Source of the DNA: Elymus sibiricus
Lineage: Eukaryota > Streptophyta > Magnoliopsida > Poales > Poaceae
DNA: 64,000 nt
NCBI GenBank assembly: GCA_039707655.1
Contig: CM077664.1
Coordinates: 203,230,195 to 203,294,194, forward strand
Reading direction: 5' to 3'
The translations under genes and the position numbers were made by a program. The number at the start of each line of letters is the position of its first letter. Position 1 is the first letter of the stretch. The notes below the pieces were generated by a model, which worked only from the letters and a program-made list of their open reading frames with translations, made no database searches and was not told the origin of the DNA. This document shows positions 35,921-46,564 of this stretch, in pieces.

Positions 35921-36897
35921 TTTTTTTTTCGAGAGTACGTCAATGGCGTACCTTAATTTTATAGAAGAGAGCAAAAAGATTTACAAGAAGCCATCGAAGG
36001 ATGCGAACATCGATCGATGGGACACCGCCACGCACCCACTAGACTAAAGCTAACTTCTCACAAAACGATCTAAACCTCCTACACCGTCTCTGGCATCCCT
36101 CCACTCCCTAATCTCATCGGTTATGCTCATGGCCAGACCCGACGGCTGCTTCAATTGTTCAGGATGATTGAAAACTCGGGCGTTCCTCTGCTTCCATAGC
36201 GACCATGCCGTCCCCAAGACCACGGTATCGAAACCACGCCTATCACTATTCCTGAACCGCTTTCTAGTTCTGAGCCACCAATCAACGAAGGTATCATCGG
36301 TGGCCGGTCCGAGCACGTCGAGCTGCAGCAGGTCAAAGCATGCGTGCCAAACTTGTCTAGCGTACACACACTGCACAAGAATGTGATCAACATTGTCTTT
36401 CTCTTGAAGGCAGGTGTAGCACACTGAGGGTGAGTCTTGCAGTCCGTGCCTAGCTCTTCTATCCGAAGTCCACATGCGATATTGGGCAGCTAGCCAGGCA
36501 AATATTTTGCATTTCAAGGGGGCCCAACTTTGCCAAATGCAGCCTGCTGTAGGTGATATAGTCATGCCTTGGCACAAACGGTTGTAAGTGGACTTGGCAG
36601 AGTAGCTCCCGGTGGTGGAGGCGGGCCAGGTGAAAGCATCTTCGGCCTCAATATCTCTGTTCACTGTAGCAATAGCATGTCTCAGGTGCATCATCTGGAT
36701 CAAGGCCGTGAATGGAATTGGCTCTTGTACATCCTGGACCCATCTCTCGTTGGTCATCGCTTGGGCCACCGCCCTCATGTTGGTGGTTCTAGTGTCAACA
36801 GACTTCGCGAGGAGGGGTGCAATGTCCATGACCGAGAACCCATGTATCCATCTATCCCGCCAGAAAAGCACTTTTTCTCCCTTGCCCGTGGTAATAT
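35921..36897 (-). mobile_element. LINE 3' segment (zf-RVT and tail), minus strand
   Basis: The poly(A) tract is nine T on the plus strand (35921-35929). The coding part (36050-36897) gives the zf-RVT region of ORF2: LFWRDRWIHG, then WQSWAPLKCKIFAWLA, CYTCLQEKDNVDHILVQC and WSLWKQRNARVF, with a stop at 36050-36052. The segment stops at the chromovirus boundary and continues at 50397. TGACAA (35915-35920) directly beside the T tract matches TGACAA at 52876-52881, a possible 6-bp target duplication. Confidence 0.85.
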
Positions 36898-39800
36898 TGT
36901 GACACCCCATGTAATTAGGCTACAGTGATCATCTTTTTATAGTGCCAAGTCATCATGATTAACTATGCTTGATCATCATTGCATCATATCTCATTTCAAA
37001 TTCCAATTCAAATTGTAATTCAAATTCAAAGTGAAAATAAAAGTTGTTCAAATTGAAAACTAAAATGTTCATTAAATTGCAAATAATTCATAACTAATTA
37101 TGTGCAGGAAAACAACATCACTAAAAATGTCTAAGCGACTCTATCAACCCAAAACAGTAGCAAACAACAACATTTTAATACATTTTATTTAATCCAATTT
37201 ACAAATGAAATTATATTTTGCCCAAACCAATTTCTGATGGTAGAGCATATTTCACTGTAATATTTGGACTAGGCCACATATTTTACAAAAGTCAGTTAGT
37301 AGTCTAACAATTTGCAAAACAGAGTGAATAAAAGAAATAGAAAAAGAAAAAGGAAAAGACTTACCGTTTACTGTACCTATGGGCCGCGAGTGCACAGTGT
37401 AGCGCGGCCCGGCCCAGCCGAGTTGTCGTCCTCCTCGGCAGCTGTCGCCTGCGCGCGCGTCCGAACGCCGATGCGCCACACGCCGTTCATCCGCCGGCTC
37501 CCCCGTGCGGTTAAAGCCGTCCCCGGTCGCCTCTCGTCCTCCCCCGAACCCTAGTCCCTCCCACTCGCCCGAACGCGCCTCGCTCCCTCTCGTTCCCCAC
37601 CTCACCCGAGACGCCGTCGTCGGCCACCGTTCGATCCCGCGCCCACCGTCACCGTTCGGCCTCGCCGAGATGTCGAGAAGCTCCGCCGCCCTCCGCTGCG
37701 TCGCCTGAGCCCAGCCACTGGAGACGACGGGCTCGGCATTGGGCGAATCGAGCTCATCCCCGACCTCGGCCACCTCTTCTTCTCCGGCGATCTCCGGCGA
37801 TCCCCTGCGCTACTAAGCTATCACCGGCTTTCCGTAGCCTCCCGGTGAGCCTACGCATCTCTTCCCTCTCTCTCGCGCGCTTCCTCTTCACCGTAGCCGC
37901 CGCGTTGGAGATGCCCGATCGCACCGCCGCCTGTCCTCGTTGCCGACGAGGCTCCGGTGACCAAATGGTCACAGGCTTGTGCCCATCTTGCTCGCGCGCG
38001 CACGTAGACCTCGCCTCGCTGTCTAGATCGTCCGAACGCATGCCGTATCGCCGTGCCCGACCACCGCCGCCGACGTGCTCGCCGCCGTCGCTACACCGCG
38101 TCCCCGGCCACGCCACCGCCGCCATCCGATGCGGCCCACCTCCAGCTCTCGAACGCGCCCAAGAACGCCCAAAACCGTGCACCGTAGGAGAATCCCGGGC
38201 TCGCCGGAGTAGAACCGCCGCGGGAGGCTCGCCGGAGCGCTCTCCGGCCGGTGTCCGACGTGGCCCCGTGGGTCCCGCCTCCCTGCCACTGACCACGGGC
38301 CCCACTGGGCCCCTGTGACCGGGTCAATGCTGACGTGGCCGGCCCCGTGTCTATGACATGTGGGTCCCGCCGGATTAAAACAAATTTAAATAAATAGAAA
38401 TCGGTTAATTAATTAAAACACTAATCTCTCACTGACCAGTAGGCCCCACCCCTAATTAACCTAATTTAGTTAAGCTTAATCCCTAATTAGCCTAATGTGA
38501 GACTGACATGTGGGACCCACTGGACCCACTGTCAGGTTTGACTAGTCCACCGCCACTGTTGACCGCTGACGTCAGCTATGCGTCATGCTGACGTCATCCC
38601 ACTACTATTTCGGATAATGTTGATTTAATTAATTAAAATAATTCCAGAAAATATTTAAAACTTTGAAAAATCATATCTTTTAAACCGTAAGTCAGATGAA
38701 AATAATTTATATATGTAAAATGATCAGAAAAATATGAAGATTCTGAATATGTGATCAAAATGCCTGTCCAACACTCCTAGCTAGGTGAACATGGAATATT
38801 TTGACTGTTTTTGATAAATGAATAGTGCTCAACCTTAATAAAATAAATCCAAATAAATTCCTTAATTAACTAAATCTTTTAGTTAGGCAGTAAAACACAT
38901 CTGCATATCATTCTAGGCTTGTCATGCATAGTGATTGCATTTTGCCGTGAAATTTATTGTTTCTTCCCCCCTCCTTCTCTCTCGATAGACGCCGAGACCG
39001 ACGCCGTTGCAGCAGAGTTCGACTACACCCCCGACGAGCAGCCTACTGACGACCAGCCACTCTCAGCAGAGCTTCCAGGCAAGCAATCCCCCCTTGACGC
39101 ATGCCATTGTCTCCTATTCTTTCTCCCTCCTGCTTGCACTAGAAATTGCCGCTGCCATGCTTTAACCTATTCTGATGCATAGCCTGATTTTGTCGCCTGC
39201 TACTGATACATTACCTGTTATCCCATGCTGCCTAGTTAGCTATGCTGCTGTTCCATCTTTGGCCCTCCGCCTTGTCCGTATGCCATGCTTGTTACCGGGC
39301 CGTGATCACTCTGGGTGTGATCGCGGAAATGTTTTACATTACTGCACTGATTAAACTGTTAAAGTCGGGCTGGCCCCAAGGGTGCCCACGAGTGAATATC
39401 ATTAAAGACGGGTCGGCTCCAAGAGCACCCGCGCGTCATGTTTTACCAAGTCGGAGCGACAGAAACTCTGTTCGTCTCTGCGAGTTACTAAATACGCCTA
39501 ACGAAACTGGGTATTTGATCTGAGTGGATCGTCGTGCCCTATACGCACTACAACCACGTGGGACAATGGTTTAATGGGGCCCTCTACGTCGTATGTATCA
39601 GCCGAAAGCTCTTCAGACGTCACAGCTCAGAGATGCGGGCTGATTGTTGGGGTTGGGCTGGTTACGTCACTGGTGTATTCAGTGTCGCGCCTGCTCCCCG
39701 GCCAGTCTCGCAACGTGCAGGAGTGCAAAGGGCGATGTGCCCAAGACCCCTTCGCACTTAGGATTTAGACCGGCGTGTTGACCTCTTTGCTGAGCCTAGG

Positions 39801-40705
39801 TAGGACTGCGTCGTGTCGATCACCCGAGGCCGGGTATTACCCAGCCAGTGTGTCCGGCCGGAGGTAATCGAGCGTGTTGGGTAACAGTAGTGCACCCCTG
39901 CAGGGAAGTTATCTATTCGAATAGCCGTGTCCACGGTAACAGGATGCTCAGAGTTGTATCCGGATCTATGACAACTACAAACTGATGATGATACATATTA
40001 AACTGTTACTACTGCTCTCGGGATCGCTTTCTCGCGGGATAGTCGAGAAAGGATCTCGAGGAGTTGCTACCATACAACCACTATGATATGCTACTATATT
40101 CTACTCTCTCCTGATGCTGCAAGATTGCTTCAAGATGCTAGTCTTCGATAGGCTAGGCTTCTCCCCGTCTATTCTGGCATTCTGCAGTTTAGTCCAAAGA
40201 TATAGCCCCATTCCTTTGATACCAATGCATAACTAGCATAGTTCTGATGTCAGTCTTGCGAATACTTTGGATGAGTACTCACGGTTGCTCTGCTATTCTT
40301 TTTCCCCCATATTCATTTGATGATACATCAGACGACGGAGCCCAGGAGCCAGATGCCACCGCAGGAGCTTACTACCAGGAGGGTCCCGACGGCACTTACT
40401 ACTGGATCGAGCCAGCCGACCAGGAGTAGTTAGGAGGCCCTAGGGAGGAGGCCTTCGCCTTTCGATCTGTATCACTGTTTGTGCTAGCCTTCTTAAGGCA
40501 CCCTTGACTAACTATGTTTGTACTCAGATATCATTTGTGTGTATGACTTATGTATTCGGGTCCTCGCGACCCCGGGTTTGTAATATGGTGATTTATGTTT
40601 AATTTGAGTTTAGAGTTGTGTTGTGATATCTTCCCGTGAGTCCCTGTGCTTGATCGTGCACGTTTGCGTGTATGATTAGTGCACGATTAAGTCGGGGGCG
40701 TCACA
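36898..40705 (+). repeat. Left LTR of the chromovirus (3,808 bp)
   Basis: The LTR starts TGTGACACCCC and ends GGGGGCGTCACA (terminal TGTGAC/GTCACA). It has an AT-rich start, a very GC-rich middle (37380-38340) and coding-like exons described separately. It is followed by the primer site. Confidence 0.92.
38989..40429 (+). other. Splice-bounded coding-like exon pair in the left LTR
   Basis: Exon A (38989-39078, 90 bp) follows a strong polypyrimidine tract and TAG acceptor and ends CCAG/GCAAGC, a good GC-type donor. Exon B (40332-40429, 98 bp) follows a second polypyrimidine tract and CAG and ends in TAG. Both are in the same phase and give an acidic Tyr/Asp/Glu-rich peptide (…DYTPDEQP… and …YYQEGPDGTYYWIEPADQE) without a stop in between. 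Any start exon would be upstream; a donor-like CCG/GTGAGC is near 37842. The function is unknown. Confidence 0.4.
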
Positions 40706-40708
40706 AGT

Positions 40709-40720
40709 TGGTATCAGAGC
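40709..40720 (+). other. Primer binding site (initiator tRNA-Met)
   Basis: TGGTATCAGAGC, three bases after the left LTR, is complementary to the 3' end of plant initiator Met-tRNA, the usual primer for first-strand synthesis. Confidence 0.9.
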
Positions 40721-41067
40721 CGACTGCCTGTAGGAAGCCCCTCTCCAACTCCTTGGCCGCAGTTGAGTCTAGTATTTCCGAAAACTATTTTACTAACATG
40801 GCTGTGTGGCTTACGGGCCCACGTCTCCAACTGTGTGGTATTAGGATCTTTTATTCCTCTTCTATACTCTGGGACTCTGAACTCTCTTCCTTTCGGGTTA
40901 AATGAATTCTATTAACGCCGACACTAGGATCTCGAAATCTCGTCCACCCGGAGAGCTGGATTATCTGTGCTTGTTCCTTACCATTGATCTGATTAGTCTG
41001 ATAATCATATTTTCCTTTATTATACTTCTCATTGTCATTTGACAATCCTGAATTTCCTCTGTTTCAG

Positions 41068-41592
41068 ATGGATCGCCTGTTTCCGCCGCGCCCTGCGACG
41101 CAGCTTGTGCTTCGCACTTGGGCTCGTGATGCCCCTGGTTTTCCAGCTGTCCTGATCGCCCTCCTGACCAGACTGGGTTACCGCTGGTACCCCGAGTACA
41201 TGGTCTATGAGGATTTCCGCGAGTTCAACCAGGAGCAGTACCATGCTGATGTTCGTATCTATGATCAGAGGGACAACTCCGACACCAAGTTGCACATCTT
41301 TCACGGTATCGGTGTGACGATTGAGATGGCAGTCCATGATGCTGCCTATTCTGCTGTCGCACGACTCCGTGGAGAGCATAGTAGCTTGGATGCCTCTGAG
41401 TTCCGATACATTCCATATGCACCTACTGGAGATGCTACTGGATACTACACAGCTATCTGTGCCCCTTACGAGCGTCGTCGATACGACCCGCACGTGTTGA
41501 TTCAGTGCACTCAGGCTCTGGATCGCACTAACCGGGCTCTTGCAGTCGAGTTGTTTGCCACTCGAGCACGTCTCTACGATGCTATGACATAG
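41068..41592 (+). CDS. Accessory ORF upstream of gag (unknown, possible dsRBD-like fold)
   Basis: 174 aa, intact. The ATG directly follows CTCTGTTTCAG, which looks like a splice acceptor, so it may be translated from a spliced RNA. I recognise no family motif with certainty; similar ORFs precede gag in other large grass gypsy elements. Residues 25-100 follow the spacing of a double-stranded-RNA-binding domain: a helix (FPAVLIALLTRLGY), strands (PEYMVYEDF, YHADVRIYD), a turn FHGIGVT and a final helix AVHDAAYSAVARLRGE. The usual basic KKxAK residues are missing (TIEMAVHDAA), so RNA binding is only a hypothesis. The C-terminal third (ALDRTNRALAVELFATRARLY) looks helical. Confidence 0.6.
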   Translation: MDRLFPPRPATQLVLRTWARDAPGFPAVLIALLTRLGYRWYPEYMVYEDFREFNQEQYHADVRIYDQRDNSDTKLHIFHGIGVTIEMAVHDAAYSAVARLRGEHSSLDASEFRYIPYAPTGDATGYYTAICAPYERRRYDPHVLIQCTQALDRTNRALAVELFATRARLYDAMT

Positions 41593-42086
41593 TTGCTACC
41601 AGCTAATCGTGCAGGGATACATCCGGAGTACATTCTTTACCCGCGCAGGACTCAGATGCCGGCAGGTATTGATTGGCCTGCTGTTGGAGGTCATACACCT
41701 GCACGTGGACCTCTTCTTTCAGTTCGAGACCGGGTTCTGCATCAGAGTGCACATGGAGAGCAGGACTTTTCTGCTACAGATACTCATCGTCCGCACTTGC
41801 AGTTACCCCGTTTCAGTGGTTTTCTCCGACGTTGATGTAGCCTTTGCTATGTCTCATTGTGTATTCCTCACCGCGTGCCTGCGCGCCGCCTAGTATGTCT
41901 TTTTCTTTAATTTTACACCGTTATGCTGTCCGCGTGTAACCGACTCTGTGTATGGATCTGTATGTCTTAATTGACTACTGTTATGTATCTGATGCACTAC
42001 TTATTCATTGTCGTGTTACATCATGATTGTCGCTAAACACTTGCAGTTTCTTTTACTAAACTACCCCCTGTTGAAATTTTAGCAGG

Positions 42087-45000
42087 ATGGTTAGGCCAGG
42101 TGCTCGTGGTCGTGGTCGTGGTCGTGCCCTTGAAAACCCACCACCACCAGACTATATGGCAGCTATGATGCAGCAATTCGAGCTGAACCGTCAGTTCATG
42201 ACTAATATCATGGCTCAGTTCCCGCACTAGAACAATCAGAACCAGAACCCAGCTTCAATAACACTGTCAGAGTTTGTGCGTCTCAACCCCACTATTTACC
42301 GTAACTCTGAACAGCCACTGGATGCCGATGACTGGCTTCGCGACATCGCCTTTGAGATGGAATCTGCTGGTGTCGCCCCTGACAACCTTGTCACCTTTGC
42401 GACCTACTTCCTGAAAGGACCCGCTGCTCAATGGTGGTCCACTCACAAGCGTACACTGTCTGCTGGGGCAATCGTTACTTGGGTTGAGTTTCAGTCTGCC
42501 TTCCGTGCTCGCTATATTCCTCAGGGAATCATAGACCGGAAGAAGACCAAGTTCCGCAACCTCGTTCAGGGCAACAAGACTGTCGAAGCCTATCAGCGGG
42601 AGTTCCTTAACTTGTCCCGCTATGCTGAAGAAGACATTCCAACTGATGCTCGTAGACAAGAGAAGTTCCGTAGTGGACTCCACCCAGACCTCGAGCTTGC
42701 ACTTGCTGCTCAAGACTTCACCAACTTTGCCACTCTCGTGAACAAGGCTATTCTGGTTGAGACCGCTCAGATCAAGCACAAGGAGTCGCAGAAGCGCTAT
42801 CGTGACATTGGCTCATCTTCGAGCTCAGCACAGAAACGTCGTATCTGGATTCCCAATAGTGTGTACCGTCCAGCTGCTCCTGCGCCGAGGCCCTCTTATG
42901 CTGCACCCCGTCTGCCTCCTCCACCACCGAGGCAGCCGAGAGCTCAAGCTGCTCCACCCAATGCTCCTCTTCGTCCTGAAGATGGTCTGTGCTTCAAGTG
43001 CCGCAAACCAGGTCACCTTGCTAAGGACTGCCGCCAGACTCAGAATCAGTTGGCATTCCCTCGTGATGGCCGTGGTAATGGTCGTGGCAACAATCAGACC
43101 CGTAACTATAATACTGGGTCTACTGCTTATGGTCGTGGACATGCTTACAACATTGATATTGAAGAAGTTCAGGATCAGCCTGCTACTGTGATGGGTACCC
43201 TCCTCGTTAACTCAGTACCCGCTTCTGTTTTATTTGATTCAGGAGCATCGCATTCATTCATGTCAGAAGCATTTGCATTATCACATGACATTGCATTTGA
43301 TAAAATGAACCTTCAAATGGTTGTCCGCACCCCTGGAGGCCACTGTCGTACCTCCATGATGGCACACAATGTCCCTGTTGAAATCGAAGGATTGGAATTC
43401 CTCGTTTCACCCATTATCCTAAAGTCTTCCACGATAGACCTCATTCTAGGAATGGATTGGTTGAAAGCTCACATTGCTTCAATCAATTGTGCCACCAAAG
43501 TCGTTCAACTTCTTCATCCCTCCGATGAGATAGTGAACTATACCGCCCGAATTACCCGGAATGCCGAAGCTCAGATATTTGCTCTGAATGCTTTGAGCGC
43601 CTCACCTCTTGAGGGGATTGAGAACGTTCCAATCGTCCGTGATTTTCTGGACGTCTTTCCGGAAGAACTTCCAGGAATACCCCCGGTTAGGGCTATCGAG
43701 TTCGTCATCGACTTGAAGCCTGGCACTACCCCTATTGCGAAGCGTCCTTATAAGATGCCTCCGCATGAACTTCTCGAGCTTAAGGAAGAAATCGACAAGT
43801 CACTTAAGAAGAGTTTCATCCGCCCCAGTTCCTCTGCTTGGGGAGCACCTTCTCTCTTTGTTAAGAAGAAGGATGGAACTAACCGATTGGTCCAGGACTA
43901 TCGGCCCATTAACCAAGCCACAATCCAGAACAAATATCCACTGCCCCGGATCAACGATCTTTATGATCAGCTTGCTGGATCCTCTGTGTTCTCGAAACTC
44001 GACTTGAGGTTGGGTTATCATCAGATCCGAGTTCGCAAGGAGGATATTCCGAAGACCGCTTTCGTTACTCGCTATGGATCATACGAGTACACCGTCATGT
44101 CATTCGGATTAACTAATGCACCGGCAACCTTCTCTCAATTGATGAACTATATCTTCATGGACTACCTCGACAAATTCGTCATGGTCTACTTGGATGATAT
44201 CCTTATATTTTCCAAGAATGAAGAAGAACACGCTGAACATCTCCGGCTTGTATTGGAGAAACTTCGAGAACACCAGTTATATGCCAAGTACTCTAAGTGT
44301 GAATTCTGGTTATCCGAGGTGACTTATCTTGGTCACGTGATTTCCAAAGATGGCATTGCCGTTAACCCCGAGCAAGTTCAGGCTATTCTTGACTGGACTC
44401 CCCCGAAGAACGTCAAGCAAGTCAGGAGTTTTCTCGGACTCGCTAGTTATTGCCGTCGATTCGTCGAGAACTTCTCGAAGATTGCAAAGCCATTAACTGA
44501 CCTGCTCCACAAAGGTGTTAAATTTGAGTGGACAGAAAAGTGCCAAGAAAGCTTTCAGACACTCAAAGATAAGTTGGCATCTGCCCCAGTGTTAGCACCC
44601 CCGGATTCCCAAAAGGATTTCGTGATTTACTGTGATGCATCTCGTCAAGGATTAGGCTGTGTCCTAATGCAAGAGCGCAAAGTGATTGCCTATGGCTCTC
44701 GACAATTGCGTCCTCATGAGGAAAATTATCCAGTACATGATCTCGAACTTTCTACAGTTATTTATGCTCTGAAGCTATGGCGACATTACCTCCTTGGTAA
44801 TCGTTGCGAGATATACACGGATCATCAGAGTTTGAAGTATCTGTATACTCAGCCAGACCTGAATCTTCGTCAACAGAGATGGCTCGAGACAATAGCTGAC
44901 TATGATATGAATATCTCCTACACCCCTGGCAAGGCTAATGTAATGGCCGATGCTTTGAGTCGCAAGGCTTACTGCAACAACCTCATGGTTCAGGAAGCAC

Positions 45001-46528
45001 AACCTATGCTTTATGAAGAGCTTCGCAAATTGAACCTTCACATTGTTCCTCAGGGTTATCTCAATACCCTGGAGGTTGAGCCAGACCTCGAGCGCAACAT
45101 CAAGACCAGACAAAAATATGATTCTGAAGTCGAGAAGATTAAGAACTTCCTCTCCAAGGGTAATCCTTCATTCTACCATGTTGGTGAGGATGGTGCCTTG
45201 TTCTTCAAAGGCCGCCTAGTGGTCCCCAGAAGGCACAATCTGGACTCCCGTTCGGATGTCATGAAAGAAGCACATGACACGCCTTTGTCTATTCACCCTG
45301 ATAGTACCAAAATGTACCAAGACATTCGTCAGCGGTACTGGTGGCCCGATATGAAACATGATATCGCTAAATATGTTGCTGAGTGTGACGTTTGCCGTCG
45401 CATCAAAGCAGAACATCAAAGGCCTGCTGGAACTTTGCAACCCCTTGAAATACCTGAGTGGAAATGGGACAAAGTCCAAATGGACTTCATTACTGGTTTT
45501 CCCAGATCGCAGAAGGGTCATGATGCTATCTTTGTCGTCATCGACCGATTCTCAAAGGTTGCTCACTTTCTTCCAGTCAAGGAGACTATCACTGCTAGTC
45601 AGTTAGCAGACTTGTATGTTTCCCGAATTGTGTCACTCCACGGTGTTCCGTTGGAGATCAGTTCAGATCGTGGCAGCCTCTTTACCTCCAGATTTTGGAA
45701 CAGTTTCCAAGAAAACATGGGAACTCATCTGTCCTTTAGCACTGCTTTTCATCCTCAGTCTCAGGGTCAAGTCGAAAGAGTTAATCAAGTGCTTGAAGAT
45801 ATGCTTCGAGCTTGCGTCATCTCATTCGGTAAGAAATGGGAGGAATCTCTTCCGTATGCCGAATTCTCTTACAACAATGGCTATCAAGCTAGTCTGAAGA
45901 TGGCACCGTTTGAAGTTCTCTATGGACGTAAGTGTCGAACCCCTCTGAATTGGTCAGAAACTGGGGAACGTTCACTCGTTGGACCGGACATTATTCAGCA
46001 AGCTGAAGAACAAGTCCGCATTGTCCGTGAACATTTGAAAGCTGCTCAGTCTCGTCAGAAGAGCAACTATGACCGAAAGCACAAGGTAATGGTCTATCAG
46101 CCTGGTGAGCAAGCTTACCTTCGTGTCACTCCGATGAAGGGCACTCATCGGTTCGGAATCAAGGGCAAGTTAGCTCCTCGCTACATTGGCCCGTTCCGCA
46201 TTCTCACTCGTCGAGGAGAAGTGGCATATCAATTGAATTGCCGCCAAACCTTTCTCAAGTGCACGATGTCTTCCATGTATCGCAACTCCGTCGCTGCTTT
46301 AAGGATCCCATCCGAGCTGTGGATCATGAAGTGCTTGAATTGCGAGAAGATCTGTCTTATCCAGAGTATCCGATCCGCGTTCTTGATCAAACTGAACGTC
46401 GGACTCGTCAGAAGTCGATCAAGTTCCTCAAGGTTCAGTGGTTGAATCATTCTGAGGATGAAGCCACTTGGGAACGCGAGGACCGTCTTCGTGATGAATA
46501 CCCTGCTTTCTTTCAGCCTACCTCTTAA
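42087..46528 (+). pseudogene. Chromovirus gag-pol polyprotein, two lesions
   Basis: The reading frame starts at ATG 42087 with a GRGRGRGR-type basic N-terminus. A TAG at 42228-42230 (probably from CAG) interrupts it, and it then runs open to about 46240. Domains: retrotransposon gag (42290-42760), CCHC knuckle (42991-43032, CFKC...H....C), protease DSGAS (about 43236), reverse transcriptase with YLDD (about 44190) and NAPATF, RNase H (DASRQGLGC and TDHQSLKYL, 44630-44960), integrase zinc finger (45290-45410) and core (45470-45800; MDF, SDRG, VERVNQ). A frameshift near 46235 moves the last 95 codons, including the chromodomain ([14 protein letters not shown], about 46430-46480), into another frame that ends at 46528. 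Confidence 0.93.
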
Positions 46529-46550
46529 TTCTCGGGACGAGAATTCTTGT

Positions 46551-46564
46551 TAGAGGAGGAGAAT
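46551..46564 (+). other. Polypurine tract
   Basis: TAGAGGAGGAGAAT directly before the right LTR is the plus-strand primer site. Confidence 0.75.

Noticed and set aside
36050..36910. Stand-alone reverse-transcriptase-like gene on the minus strand
   Set aside because: It is the C-terminal part of the LINE ORF2; the frame continues at 50397 after the chromovirus is removed, and its first codons lie in the LTR.
37845..38318. 157-codon GC-rich frame in the LTR with a CxxC...CxxC pattern
   Set aside because: One of the four Cys is lost in the other LTR copy and the frame diverges there by indels, so conservation is not supported.
40247..40429. 60-codon ORF from its own ATG in the LTR
   Set aside because: Its first part lies in the pyrimidine tract before the acceptor; the exon model explains the coding-like part better.
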